A stretch of 64,000 nucleotides of DNA, taken from Pseudomonas yamanorum (GTDB lineage: Bacteria > Pseudomonadota > Gammaproteobacteria > Pseudomonadales > Pseudomonadaceae). Numbering within the stretch: the stretch's first letter is position 1; every line of letters starts with the position of its first letter. The translations under genes were made by a program, and so were the position numbers. The stretch lies in contig NZ_JACARE010000015.1 of NCBI RefSeq assembly GCF_013386765.1, forward strand, positions 62,001 to 126,000, given 5' to 3'. Positions 29,150-37,704 of this stretch are shown in pieces. The notes beneath the pieces were generated by a model that did not search any database, had not been told where the DNA came from, and saw only the letters and a list, made by a program, of their open reading frames with translations.

Positions 29150-29392
29150 ATCCTTGTTAGGGGAGCGGGAGACTGAGGTCGATTCTGGTAGGCCGCCACC
29201 GAGTCGGCAAGGCCTGAATGCACGAATGTCCGGCACACCTATGAACAGGTCGTTTTCGGCTAACTCGAAGGGGAAGGGAGTGTGCACACTGGAACCCAGC
29301 AAGCAGCTTGAAGGTTTGGTCACCCTCGGGATGCGCAGCTCACACAAAGCACTCTGCCCCGATCCAGTCACGGCTTGATCGGGGCTTTTTTT
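29150..29392 (+). ncRNA. Candidate small transcript ending in an intrinsic terminator (sRNA or 45-residue peptide gene)
   Basis: A plus-strand transcript can be inferred only from its end: a strong terminator at 29356-29392 lies where no plus-strand gene precedes it within 600 bases except gbdR beyond a REP doublet and an opposing gene. The stretch also contains an open frame of 45 codons from ATG 29241 (MNRSFSANSKGKGV), whose stop lies inside the terminator stem. I do not recognise a known Pseudomonas sRNA, and no promoter is obvious. Both sRNA and small-protein readings remain open. Confidence 0.35.
29356..29392 (+). terminator. Strong intrinsic terminator
   Basis: GCCCCGATC (29356-29364) pairs exactly with GATCGGGGC (29377-29385), followed by seven T residues. 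The T-run exists only on the plus strand, so it ends a plus-strand transcript. Confidence 0.88.
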
Positions 29393-29422
29393 GGCTGGGA
29401 TTTGTGGGGTTGCAACTGGCCT

Positions 29423-29496
29423 CATCGCAGGCAAGCCAGCTCCTACAGTTTGATTTGTGAACACCTTCAAATGTGGGAGCTGGCTTGCCTGCGATG
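29423..29496. repeat. REP doublet, GCTGGCTTGCCTGCG-type arms
   Basis: Outward-facing order: the arm ending CTCCTACAG comes first and the TGTGGGAGCTGGC arm second. One base differs from the usual CTCCCACA. It lies downstream of the gamma-butyrobetaine hydroxylase-like gene. Confidence 0.88.
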
Positions 29497-29501
29497 GCGG
29501 T

Positions 29502-30662
29502 CTACCTTTGCAACACCAATATCCGGGACAACAACTCATCCCGGTCGATATAGCAGCCCTGAAAATGCCGCGCCCCGGACGCCGGATCAAACGCATTGCG
29601 CGCATGCAGCGTGCGGCGATTATCGAAGCACCACAGCTCGCCCGGATTCAGGCGTTTGACCAACCGAAAACGCTCCTCCCGAGTCATCGCAATAAACCGG
29701 CGATACGCGCGATACAACAACGGCATCTGCGCGACTGGCGCCTCAAACGGCCCACGCAAAAAGTTGGCCATGCGAATCTCGGCGACCTCACCCAGCGCAT
29801 CCAGCGCAATGATCGGCGCCAGCCGACGATAGTCGCTGTGGCGGTCCTTGTTGCGAAACTCCACGGGTATCTCGCACAGCGCACGAAAGGCCTCCGGGTC
29901 TTCATCCCGCAGCGCCCGGGCAATCGCGAAACCATCGACAAAAATACTCTCGCCACCGTCGGCGTCGTTCACCAGGCAATGCAGGAATTGCAGCCCCGGT
30001 TGCAGCTCGCGCGTTGGCAAATCACTGTGCAGCGGCAGGTTGAAAGCGGTGTAGGCGTTGCTGTCGGCATCGGCCTTGGATTGCACGTTGAACAACACGC
30101 CGAAGTTGCTCTCGCGGATAAATGAAATGCGCTTGGCAATCAGCGCCAGCGAGCCGGGTTCGGTGGGCACGCCGCGTACTTGCGTAAGGCCGCTGTCACG
30201 CAGGGCCAGCAGCCATTGCAGCAGGGCTTTCGGGTCTTCCATCAGCGCCGCGTAGTCGAATACGGGCAGCTCAAACGTACGGTCCCAGAGCCGGGATTTC
30301 GGCTTGGCAGCCCGGCGTTCAGCGCGGGATTCATCGTCGTAGGCATGCGCCCGCAGCCAGCCGGGATCGTATTGGCTGCGATGCCCGCCGCTCCATTCCA
30401 CCGTCAGCAAACCCTGCTCGATTCGCGCACCGAGAGCCGTGAGGTTTTCGTCCACGTCGACGATTTCCAGCACCTGTTCACGGGTCACGCTGTAGACGCA
30501 GAGGGGGCAAGGGCAGTTGTCCCGCAGCCACTGGTGATGGAACGGGCTGACCCGCCCATCGGCCCATTCCACGCTGAGGTGATCACTGTGCACCTGCACA
30601 GCGGCCAGGTCGCTGATCAGCGGGTAAGTACGGAAGTCGGCAACAGCGGCGGCGGTTTGCAT
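29502..30662 (-). CDS. Gamma-butyrobetaine dioxygenase-like Fe(II)/2-oxoglutarate enzyme
   Basis: Protein of 386 residues, the length of bacterial gamma-butyrobetaine hydroxylase (about 383). The N-terminal DUF971-type domain carries a zinc-like set WLRDNCPCPLC (about 46-56). The TauD/BBOX fold follows with iron ligands HSD (LPLHSDLPTRE, about 212) and a late His (RTLHARNAF). The family converts gamma-butyrobetaine, O2 and 2-oxoglutarate to L-carnitine, succinate and CO2. It lies 9 bases behind cdhB on the same strand, so it feeds carnitine directly to CdhA. Trimethyllysine hydroxylase-type activity is the alternative but less likely here. Confidence 0.85.
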   Translation of the reverse strand: MQTAAAVADFRTYPLISDLAAVQVHSDHLSVEWADGRVSPFHHQWLRDNCPCPLCVYSVTREQVLEIVDVDENLTALGARIEQGLLTVEWSGGHRSQYDPGWLRAHAYDDESRAERRAAKPKSRLWDRTFELPVFDYAALMEDPKALLQWLLALRDSGLTQVRGVPTEPGSLALIAKRISFIRESNFGVLFNVQSKADADSNAYTAFNLPLHSDLPTRELQPGLQFLHCLVNDADGGESIFVDGFAIARALRDEDPEAFRALCEIPVEFRNKDRHSDYRRLAPIIALDALGEVAEIRMANFLRGPFEAPVAQMPLLYRAYRRFIAMTREERFRLVKRLNPGELWCFDNRRTLHARNAFDPASGARHFQGCYIDRDELLSRILVLQR

Positions 30663-30671
30663 GGCGATTCC

Positions 30672-31148
30672 TTATTTTTGGGGTGGCAGTCCAATCACGC
30701 GGCCGAGCAGGGCGGGCCTGGGCAGGTCGATCTGTTCGGCGCTGATGGTCGCGAGCTTGCCCAGCACCGCCTCGCTGAACGGCGCGGAATGCGGGCCGGC
30801 GAGGTCGACGTGGAGCAGCATTTGCTCGTTGCCGGCCAGCTCCTTTTCGTCGCCCACCCGATGCAGGCTGTGATAGAGGTGCAGGCGCTTGCGGTCGTGG
30901 GCGATCAGTTGGGTGTGCACCTCGACGTCGGCGCCCAGCTTCACTTCGTGCAGGTAGTTGAGGTGCAGTTCCAGGGTGAACAGCGAGTGGCCGCTGGCTT
31001 CGCGGTTTTCGCTGTCCAGGCCGAGGGTGTCCATCAGCGCATCGGTGGCGTAGCTGAAGATCAGCAGGTAGAACGCATCACGCAGGTGGCCGTTGTAGTC
31101 GACCCACTCGGGGAGGATTTTGGTGGTGTAGGTGGTCAATGCGGCCAT
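30672..31148 (-). CDS. cdhB: Betainyl-CoA thioesterase CdhB (hotdog fold)
   Basis: Thioesterase of 158 residues with the 4HBT hotdog signature PEWVDYNGHLRDAFYLLIFSYATDAL (about 11-36). In carnitine catabolism it hydrolyses betainyl-CoA to glycine betaine and CoA. The start at 31148 (MAALTTYTTKIL) is taken; the longer frame back to 31250 runs through a REP doublet and cannot be real. It is followed 9 bases later by the hydroxylase gene. Order caiX-cdhC-cdhA-cdhB agrees with P. aeruginosa. Confidence 0.9.
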   Translation of the reverse strand: MAALTTYTTKILPEWVDYNGHLRDAFYLLIFSYATDALMDTLGLDSENREASGHSLFTLELHLNYLHEVKLGADVEVHTQLIAHDRKRLHLYHSLHRVGDEKELAGNEQMLLHVDLAGPHSAPFSEAVLGKLATISAEQIDLPRPALLGRVIGLPPQK

Positions 31149-31179
31149 GGTTCGGTTCCCGGTAGGTACTCGGTCAAAA

Positions 31180-31251
31180 TGTGGGAGCTGGCTTGCCTGC
31201 GATGGCGGCAGTGAATCCAACATCGCTATCGCAGGCAAGCCAGCTCCCACA
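31180..31251. repeat. REP doublet, GCTGGCTTGCCTGCG-type arms
   Basis: A compact doublet with a short loop. It lies between cdhA and cdhB, inside the carnitine gene set. Confidence 0.9.
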
Positions 31252-31266
31252 GAGAATCAAAAGCTG

Positions 31267-32232
31267 TTATTCAGCGAAGGTCATACCGTGTTTTTCCTTG
31301 GTGGTCTTCACTGCCTCCAGCACCGCCAGCAGGCAATCATCACGATAGCGCTCCAGCGCCGAAATGCTGTGTTTGCCCAATTGATCGCTGGTGCCATCCA
31401 CCACATCGTCAATCAACTTGTCGGTCAGTTCCGGGGCCGGCAAGTAGGTCCACGGCAACTGCAACGCCGGGCCGAACTGCGCCATGAAGTGCCGCATCCC
31501 TGCATCACCGCCCGCCAGCGTATAGGTCAGGAACGTGCCCATGAACGACCAGCGCAAACCAGCGCCAAACCGAATCGCGTCGTCAATTTCGCCGGTGGTT
31601 GCCACACCATCGTTGACCAGGTGCAACGCCTCGCGCCACAAGGCTTCCAGCAGTCGGTCAGCGATAAACCCGGGCACTTCCTTACGCACATGCAATGGGC
31701 GCATGCCGAGGGATTCATACACCTTGATCGCTGCCTGAATGGCTTCTGGCGCAGTGTTTTTTCCGCCCACCACTTCTACCAGTGGCAACAGGTAAACCGG
31801 GTTGAACGGATGGCCTACCACGCAACGTTCCGGGTGCGTGGAGCTTTCGTAAAATTCACTCGGCAACAGGCCCGAGGTGCTCGAACCGATCAATGCGTTT
31901 GGCTTGGCCGCGGCGCTGATCTTGCTGTGCAGTTCCAGCTTCAACTCAAGGCGTTCCGGGGCGCTTTCCTGAATGAAGTCGGCGTCTTTCACGCACTCTT
32001 CAATGGTGGCGACAAAGCGCAGGCGGTCTTGGGAGGCGCCGGGTGCCAGGCCCTGTTTTTCCAGAGCGCCCCAGGCGTTGGCGACACGTTTGCGCAGGGC
32101 CGCTTCGGCACCGGGGGCCGGGTCCCAGGCGACCACATCCAGCCCGTGGGCGAGGGCGCGGGACACCCAGCCGCTCCCGATAACGCCACTGCCGAGGGCG
32201 GCAAAGGTTTTGATTTCGGTGATAAAGCTCAT
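31267..32232 (-). CDS. cdhA: L-carnitine 3-dehydrogenase CdhA
   Basis: NAD-dependent dehydrogenase of 321 residues of the 3-hydroxyacyl-CoA dehydrogenase type. The N-terminal NAD-binding motif [17 protein letters not shown] is at about 14-30. [17 protein letters not shown], with its catalytic His, is at about 142-158. It oxidises L-carnitine to 3-dehydrocarnitine. Size fits known carnitine dehydrogenases (about 320). It is transcribed after cdhC and before cdhB; REP doublets lie on both sides. Confidence 0.95.
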   Translation of the reverse strand: MSFITEIKTFAALGSGVIGSGWVSRALAHGLDVVAWDPAPGAEAALRKRVANAWGALEKQGLAPGASQDRLRFVATIEECVKDADFIQESAPERLELKLELHSKISAAAKPNALIGSSTSGLLPSEFYESSTHPERCVVGHPFNPVYLLPLVEVVGGKNTAPEAIQAAIKVYESLGMRPLHVRKEVPGFIADRLLEALWREALHLVNDGVATTGEIDDAIRFGAGLRWSFMGTFLTYTLAGGDAGMRHFMAQFGPALQLPWTYLPAPELTDKLIDDVVDGTSDQLGKHSISALERYRDDCLLAVLEAVKTTKEKHGMTFAE

Positions 32233-32261
32233 GGCAAATTCCTAAAGAGTTCGGTGATCAA

Positions 32262-32350
32262 TGTGGGAGCTGGCTTGCCTGCGATAGCGGTGTGTCAGCA
32301 GCTGTATTCGGAGCAGGTGTACCGCGATCGCGGGCAAGCCCGCTCCCACA
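32262..32350. repeat. REP doublet with unlike arms
   Basis: The left arm is GCTGGCTTGCCTGCG-type and the right arm GCGGGCAAGCCCGC-type, about 40 bases apart. It separates cdhC from cdhA. Confidence 0.87.
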
Positions 32351-32373
32351 GGGTTCGGTGGTGTTCGGGACAG

Positions 32374-33261
32374 TCAGCCGCGTTTGGTCAAGCCCATCTT
32401 CACGCGGCCTTCGGCCGGGGTCATGACCCGTGCACCAAGGCGGCTGAGGATCTCGCTGGCGCGTTCCACCAGTTGGCCGTTGGTGGCCAGTACGCCCTTG
32501 TCCAGCCACAGGTTGTCTTCCAGGCCGACCCGTACGTTGCCGCCCAGCAGCACCGCTTGCGCCGCCATCGGCATCTGCATGCGACCAATCCCGAAGCCGG
32601 CCCATACCGCGTCTGCCGGCAGGTTGTCGACCATGGCTTTCATGGTGGTGGTGTCGGCCGGCGCGCCCCACGGGATGCCCAGGCACAGCTGGAACAGCGG
32701 GTTGTCGAGCAAGCCTTCCTTGATCATCTGCTTGGCGAACCACAGGTGACCGGTGTCGAAAATTTCCAGCTCGGCCTTGACGCCCAGCTCCTGGATTCGC
32801 TTGGCGCCCGCCCGCAGTTGGGCCGGGGTGGAGACGTAAATGGTGTCGCCGTCGCCGAAGTTCAGGGTGCCGCAATCGAGGGTGCAGATTTCCGGCAGCA
32901 GCTCTTCCACGTGGGCCAGGCGGGTCAGCGGGCCGACGAGGTCGGTGTTGGGGCCGAACTCCATGGGGTTCTCGCCGCCCCCGATTTCCAGGTCGCCACC
33001 CATGCCGGCGGTGAGGTTGACGATGATGTCGACGTCCGCCTCACGGATGCGCTCCATCACTTCACGGTACAGCGCCACGTCGCGGCTGAACTTGCCAGTT
33101 TCGGGGTCACGCACGTGGCAATGCACCACGGTGGCACCGGCCTCGGCGGCTTCCACCGCAGCGGCAGCGATTTGTTTGGGAGTGACCGGCACGTGTGGGC
33201 TTCTGGCGGTCGTGTCGCCAGCACCGGTGAGTGCGCAGGTGATGATGACGTCGTGGTTCAT
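32374..33261 (-). CDS. cdhC: 3-dehydrocarnitine cleavage enzyme CdhC (BKACE family)
   Basis: Zinc-dependent beta-keto acid cleavage enzyme of 295 residues. The signature [17 protein letters not shown] (about 45-61) supplies the metal-binding His pair, and the second glutamate-rich segment [17 protein letters not shown] follows. It transfers the acetyl unit of 3-dehydrocarnitine to acetyl-CoA to give acetoacetate and betainyl-CoA, which CdhB then hydrolyses. It is the second gene after caiX on the minus strand, 75 bases apart. Confidence 0.95.
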   Translation of the reverse strand: MNHDVIITCALTGAGDTTARSPHVPVTPKQIAAAAVEAAEAGATVVHCHVRDPETGKFSRDVALYREVMERIREADVDIIVNLTAGMGGDLEIGGGENPMEFGPNTDLVGPLTRLAHVEELLPEICTLDCGTLNFGDGDTIYVSTPAQLRAGAKRIQELGVKAELEIFDTGHLWFAKQMIKEGLLDNPLFQLCLGIPWGAPADTTTMKAMVDNLPADAVWAGFGIGRMQMPMAAQAVLLGGNVRVGLEDNLWLDKGVLATNGQLVERASEILSRLGARVMTPAEGRVKMGLTKRG

Positions 33262-33336
33262 GAGGCAGGTTCCTTACAGGCGTGGTGGTGCCGTTCGCGG
33301 TCGAAAGTGACCGCGAAACGGTGATTCAAAAAACGG

Positions 33337-34281
33337 TTATTTGCTGGTCAATTGCAGGTTGGCGGCGGCCGGCTTGCCGTCGAAGGTGGTCACGCCTTCC
33401 AGCCAGCGTTGCTGGTCTTGCGGGTGGTCCTTGAGCCATTGCTTGGCCGACTCGAAAGCGTCCTTGTGATCCAGCAGCGGCTGCATCATTCGGCTCTCGT
33501 CGGCGGCGGTGAAGGTCAGGTTGCTCAGCAACTTGTGCACGTTGGGGCACTGCTCGGCGTAGGTCGGCGAAGTGACCGACCATACGGTGGCCATGCCTTC
33601 GTTCGGGCCCAGGGCATCATCGCTGCCGGTGAGGTAAGTCATGGCCACGTTGACGTTCATCGGGTGCGGCGCCCAGCCGAAGAACACCACGGCTTCCTTG
33701 CGGCGCACAGCGCGGTCGACAGCGGCGAGCATGCCGGCCTCGCTGGACTCCACCAATTGGAACTTGCCGAGGCCGAACTGATTCTTGGCGATCATCGCCT
33801 TGATCTGGGTGTTGGCGCCCGAGCCTGGTTCAATCCCGTAGATCTTGCCGCCCAGTTCCTTCTCGAACTTGGCGATGTCGGCGAAGGTTTTCAGGCCCTT
33901 GTCCGCCAGGTAAGTCGGCACCGCCAGGGTCGCGCGGGCGTCTTCCAGGGACGGCTTGTCGAGCACCTTGACCTGCTTGGCGTCGACAAACGGGGTGATG
34001 GTCTGGGTCATCAGCGGGTTCCAGTAGCCCAGGAACATATCCAGGCGCTGGTCGCGGATCCCGGCAAAGATGATTTGCTGGGACGCGCTGGTCTGTTTGG
34101 TCTTGTAGCCGAGGCCGTCGAGCAATACCTGGGTCATGGCGCTGGTGGCGATTACGTCGGTCCAGTTCACCACGCCCATGCGCACGTTCTGGCAAGAAGC
34201 CGCATCGGCTGCCATGACGTTGGTGCTCAAAATGGCGCTGGCGCTGAGTGCGAGCACGCAGCGGCTGATCAGTCGGTTCAT
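33337..34281 (-). CDS. caiX: Carnitine ABC transporter binding protein CaiX
   Basis: Periplasmic binding protein of 314 residues with a signal peptide (MNRLISRCVLALSASAILSTNVMAADA). It is an OpuAC/ChoX-type protein: WTDVIATSAMTQVLLDGLGYKT and FLGYWNPLMTQTI place the ligand-box Trp residues. Without ATPase or permease genes beside it, it is expected to dock on ChoV/ChoW, as shown for P. aeruginosa CaiX with CbcVW. It is first in the carnitine set and divergent from cdhR. Confidence 0.92.
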   Translation of the reverse strand: MNRLISRCVLALSASAILSTNVMAADAASCQNVRMGVVNWTDVIATSAMTQVLLDGLGYKTKQTSASQQIIFAGIRDQRLDMFLGYWNPLMTQTITPFVDAKQVKVLDKPSLEDARATLAVPTYLADKGLKTFADIAKFEKELGGKIYGIEPGSGANTQIKAMIAKNQFGLGKFQLVESSEAGMLAAVDRAVRRKEAVVFFGWAPHPMNVNVAMTYLTGSDDALGPNEGMATVWSVTSPTYAEQCPNVHKLLSNLTFTAADESRMMQPLLDHKDAFESAKQWLKDHPQDQQRWLEGVTTFDGKPAAANLQLTSK

Positions 34282-34370
34282 GGTGGATCCCTCGGCAGGT
34301 TGTTATTGTGGGTTCCGGCGTCTTTGTGCGCCGTGCAGCCAAGTTACGCAGCTTGGAGCCCGATAAAACG

Positions 34371-34404
34371 CACGGCGGCGACCCACTCTTGCACTGCAGC
34401 GACC
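34371..34404. promoter_or_regulatory. 13-bp direct repeat, 21-bp period: candidate CdhR operator
   Basis: CACGGCGGCGACC (34371-34383) and CACTGCAGCGACC (34392-34404) differ at two positions and are spaced exactly 21 bases. They lie between divergent caiX and cdhR, 70 bases before the cdhR ATG and about 90 bases before the caiX ATG. AraC-type activators such as CdhR bind repeats of this kind. Confidence 0.6.
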
Positions 34405-34473
34405 TGCCCCCTTGAATGACCGATTGAACTGGCGTATCACAGTGACACGCTGCCCGTCCTACGAGAGCGCTCC

Positions 34474-35418
34474 ATGTCCCAGGATTTCTACTTTCTGCTG
34501 ATGCCGGGTTTCTCCGCCATCGGCTTTATCTCGGCGATCGAACCGCTGCGGGTTGCCAACCGCTTTCGTGGTGAGTTGTACCGCTGGCATGTGTTGAGCG
34601 CCGACGGCGGCGCGGTGCTGGCGAGCAATGGCATGTCGGTCAACGCCGACGCCGCGCTGGAACCGTTGAAGAAAGGCGCCACGTTATTGGTGGTGGCCGG
34701 CTTCGAACCGCTGAAGTTCGCCACGCCCGCACTGGAACACTGGCTGCGCCGCCTCGACCACGACGGCGTGACCCTCGGCGCCATCGATACCGGCGCCTGT
34801 GTCCTCGCTGAAGCCGGCCTGCTCGACGGCTACCGCCTGACTCTGCACTGGGAAGCCATCGACGCCTTCAAGGAATCTTATCCACAGCTGACGGTGACCC
34901 AGGAGCTGTTCGAAATCGACCGTCGGCGCATCACCTCGGCGGGCGGCACGGCTTCCATCGACCTGATGCTCGACCTGATCAGCCAGGCCCACGGGGCGGA
35001 GTTGGCGATCCAGGTGTCCGAACAGTTTGTGCTCGGCCGCATCCGCCCGCGCAAAGACCACCAACGCATGCAGATCGCCACGCGCTACGGCATCAACAAC
35101 AAGAAGTTGGTGCAGGTGATCGGCGAGATGGAACAGCACACCGAACCGCCGCTGAGCACACTGGCGCTGGCGGAGACGATCAAGGTGACGCGGCGGCAGT
35201 TGGAGCGCTTGTTTCGGCTGCACCTGAACGACACACCGAGCAATTTCTACCTGGGGTTGCGCCTGGAAAAGGCCCGGCAGTTGTTGCGCCAGAGCGACCT
35301 GAGCGTGCTGGAGGTGAGCATTGCGTGCGGGTTTGAATCGCCGTCGTATTTCACCCGCAGTTACCGGGCAAGGTTTTCCAGGTGCCCAAGGGAGGATCGG
35401 CGCCGGGAGGCGGTGTAA
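34474..35418 (+). CDS. cdhR: CdhR, AraC-family activator of carnitine catabolism
   Basis: Activator of 314 residues with the same layout as GbdR: N-terminal DJ-1/PfpI-like domain (about 5-170) and C-terminal AraC helix-turn-helix pair (about 215-305; IKVTRRQLERLFRLHLNDTPSNFYLGLRLEKARQLL and LSVLEVSIACGFESPSYFTRSYRARF). In P. aeruginosa it responds to carnitine and activates caiX-cdhCAB. It is divergent from caiX. It ends with a short basic tail (CPREDRRREAV). Confidence 0.93.
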   Translation: MSQDFYFLLMPGFSAIGFISAIEPLRVANRFRGELYRWHVLSADGGAVLASNGMSVNADAALEPLKKGATLLVVAGFEPLKFATPALEHWLRRLDHDGVTLGAIDTGACVLAEAGLLDGYRLTLHWEAIDAFKESYPQLTVTQELFEIDRRRITSAGGTASIDLMLDLISQAHGAELAIQVSEQFVLGRIRPRKDHQRMQIATRYGINNKKLVQVIGEMEQHTEPPLSTLALAETIKVTRRQLERLFRLHLNDTPSNFYLGLRLEKARQLLRQSDLSVLEVSIACGFESPSYFTRSYRARFSRCPREDRRREAV

Positions 35419-35448
35419 GCACCGCTCTTGAGAACAACAAAGATCAAA

Positions 35449-35537
35449 TGTGGGAGCTGGCTTGCCTGCGATAGCGGTGTTTCAGTGCCAGATGTACTGG
35501 CTGATACACCGCTATCGCAGGCAAGCCAGCTCCCACA
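35449..35537. repeat. REP doublet, GCTGGCTTGCCTGCG-type arms
   Basis: The long symmetric pairing continues into the loop (GATAGCGGTGT / ACACCGCTATC). It lies between convergent cdhR and the DUF3010-type gene. Confidence 0.9.
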
Positions 35538-35555
35538 GTGGATTTGCGGTGTGGC

Positions 35556-35972
35556 TTATTTCTTCACCAGTGCCGAGCATGCCGCTTTAAACGCCTCATG
35601 CTGATACTTGTTCAACGTCGCAGGCAGACCAAAGTCGTGCTTCTTGTTCTGCGCATTGATGGTCTGCGGCGACAACAGCGTCACCTCCACACCCTCCAGC
35701 AACTGAAACACCCCTTCAATCTTGAACGTGGTCGGCCCACCGGCGAATTCGCCTTTCTTGCTGCGCTTCTTGATGGCGATCCGAGTGATCGAATTTTCCC
35801 GCACAAACGCACTCACCTGAGCGGCGAAGGCCTTGACGTTGGGCGCCTCATCGTCGTCTTCAAGGGCGATTTTCTTGGTGGCCAGGGCAACGTGGCTCAG
35901 TGCCTGGCCGTCCAGCGAGGCGACGGCGATGATGGCTTCACTGCCTTTGATTTCGATGCCGCAGATAGTCAT
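35556..35972 (-). CDS. DUF3010-type protein, function unknown
   Basis: Protein of 138 residues that starts MTICGIEIKGSEAIIAVASL, an RNase H-like or actin-like first strand pattern typical of this family, and continues with the conserved basic block TRIAIKKRSKKGEFAGGP (about 63-80). No active site can be assigned. The start at 35972 was chosen because the upstream extension overlaps the MFS gene in another frame. It begins a stretch of genes not known from the P. aeruginosa betaine/carnitine region. Confidence 0.8.
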   Translation of the reverse strand: MTICGIEIKGSEAIIAVASLDGQALSHVALATKKIALEDDDEAPNVKAFAAQVSAFVRENSITRIAIKKRSKKGEFAGGPTTFKIEGVFQLLEGVEVTLLSPQTINAQNKKHDFGLPATLNKYQHEAFKAACSALVKK

Positions 35973-36010
35973 GGAGTCGCCTTGGAAAAGTGGAGAAGGC
36001 GCGAATGGTA

Positions 36011-37168
36011 TCAGGCTCGACGCGGTTGGCGCGCTCCGGCCATCAGGCTCAGGCACGCTGCCGCCAGGGCTGATGCCGTCACCAGAGCACCCACCAGCGG
36101 CGTGATTTCCAGGCTGCCGTTGGCGATTACCACACCGCCCAGTGCCGCGCCCAAGGCCACGCCCAGGTGCATCGCCGAGGTATTGATCCCCACATTGGCC
36201 TCGCCGAACCCTGGCGCGGTGTGCAGCAAGTAGTTCTGCACCACCGGCGAGATGGTCCAGCTCAACGCCATCCACAACGCGTACAGCGCCAGGAAGCTCG
36301 TCAGCGACCCGGTGGCCCATGGCAGCAACGCCATGACCAGGGTGAACAGCGCCGGGATCAGTACCAGCGCGCGCTTGAACCCGAGCCGGTCCGACAGCCA
36401 GCCGCCGCAATAACCACCGCAGATGGCTGCGATGCCGAAGAATACATAGAGATAGCTCAAGGACACGCCATGGATGCCCATGGTCTGTTGCACGTAGGGC
36501 GCGAGGTACGCGAACAGCACAAAATGCCCGGTCAACAACATCACCGACACCAGTTGCGCCAACAACAGCTTGGGAACCGCCAATTGGCGACAGTAATCAC
36601 GCAAAGAGGTGGGCGGGCGGCTGGCAAACGTCGGCAGGCTGAGGCGCAACAGTGCGGCAATCACCACCGCCAGCAGTGCCAGCAGCAGGAACGGCGCACG
36701 CCAGCTCAGCGACTCACTTACGGCAATACCCAGCGGAATCCCCAGCACCAGCGAACCGCTGATGCCCATGAACACAATACCGATCGCCCGGCCACGCAAG
36801 CGCGCATCCACCAGCGACGCCGAGAGGGTTGAGGCCAGCACCACCACCAACGCACAACTGGCCGCGCTGATGATGCGACAGACCAGCAGCATCCAGTAAT
36901 TCACCGCCAGCCCTGAGCCCAGGTTGCCCACCGCAAACGTCAGCAATGCGGCAATCAGCAAGGTGCGCCGTTCAATACGCGAGGTCAGCGACAGCAGGGG
37001 CGCGGCGCACAGGGCAAAGGTCAGGGAAAACACCGCCGTCAGCTGCCCGGCAGCGCTCAGGGTGACGCCCAGCTCCCGGGATAACAGCGGCAGAATCCCC
37101 CCCACCAGATTTTCATCGATACCGGCGGCGAAAGCGGCGAGGGCGAGGAGGTAGATGCGTGGGTTCAT
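36011..37168 (-). CDS. MFS transporter (DHA1/AraJ-like)
   Basis: Inner-membrane protein of 385 residues with 12 predicted helices. Motif A-like text is present in the second half (GGYCGGWLSDRLGFKRALVLI) and a degenerate version in the first half. It resembles sugar or drug efflux carriers of the DHA1 group; the substrate is unknown. The start at 37168 (MNPRIYLLALAAFAAGIDENLVGGILP) begins just before the first helix, and upstream starts add unrelated residues. It is 38 bases before the DUF3010-type gene on the same strand. Confidence 0.86.
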   Translation of the reverse strand: MNPRIYLLALAAFAAGIDENLVGGILPLLSRELGVTLSAAGQLTAVFSLTFALCAAPLLSLTSRIERRTLLIAALLTFAVGNLGSGLAVNYWMLLVCRIISAASCALVVVLASTLSASLVDARLRGRAIGIVFMGISGSLVLGIPLGIAVSESLSWRAPFLLLALLAVVIAALLRLSLPTFASRPPTSLRDYCRQLAVPKLLLAQLVSVMLLTGHFVLFAYLAPYVQQTMGIHGVSLSYLYVFFGIAAICGGYCGGWLSDRLGFKRALVLIPALFTLVMALLPWATGSLTSFLALYALWMALSWTISPVVQNYLLHTAPGFGEANVGINTSAMHLGVALGAALGGVVIANGSLEITPLVGALVTASALAAACLSLMAGARQPRRA

Positions 37169-37284
37169 GGGGCGGCATTGGTAGAAATGGGCGCTGATCA
37201 TGGCGGGCAATGTGATTGACTGGCAAGTCAACAAAGCTGCTCGGGGCCGGGCCGGAAGGTAAAGGCTCAGAAAAATTATGATAT

Positions 37285-37310
37285 ATAAAGGATGAAATAT
37301 TGTCCTTTAT
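37285..37310. promoter_or_regulatory. Inverted repeat ATAAAGGA-N10-TCCTTTAT upstream of hipB
   Basis: A perfect 8+8 dyad in an AT-rich stretch about 98 bases before the hipB ATG. HipB proteins autoregulate by binding dyads with a TATCC/GGATA-like core, so this is a plausible operator. Confidence 0.6.
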
Positions 37311-37407
37311 GCTCAATATTTTTTGATTACAGATAGCCTGTTATCCATTATGGTTTTGTTATTTTTATCGCTGCTACACTTGCTCACACTCCACCGGAAG
37401 TCGAACC

Positions 37408-37704
37408 ATGGCCCTTACTCATATCCTTTACGCCCCTGGTGAAATCGCCCTGCAGATCGCCGGTAACGCCAAAGCGCTTCGGTTGAGTAAAAACCTTTCT
37501 CGACGTGCGCTGGCGACCAAATCCGGGGTGCCCGAGTCCACGATCAAGCGTTTCGAGACAACCGGTAAGGTTTCCCTGGACGCGCTGTTATTGATCGCGA
37601 TGAGCCTGGGCGTCGGCGAGCAAATGGCGCAACTGTTCAGCGCGCCAGCACCGGTCAGCCTTCAAGAACTGAAAAATCACACCAGGCTTCGAGGTCGTCA
37701 ATGA
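37408..37704 (+). CDS. hipB: HipB-like antitoxin (XRE helix-turn-helix)
   Basis: DNA-binding antitoxin of 98 residues. The Cro/CI-type helix-turn-helix spans about residues 20-70 (IAGNAKALRLSKNLSRRALATKSGVPESTIKRFETTGKVSLDALLLIAMSLGV). It is expected to neutralise HipA and repress its own operon. It overlaps hipA by four bases (ATGA). The C-terminal part (PVSLQELKNHTRLRGRQ) is polar and may contact the toxin. Confidence 0.9.
   Translation: MALTHILYAPGEIALQIAGNAKALRLSKNLSRRALATKSGVPESTIKRFETTGKVSLDALLLIAMSLGVGEQMAQLFSAPAPVSLQELKNHTRLRGRQ

Noticed and set aside
29154..29378. 74-codon frame as a firm gene
   Set aside because: It lacks a clear ribosome site at its first ATG and its stop is inside a terminator stem; reported only as a candidate transcript.
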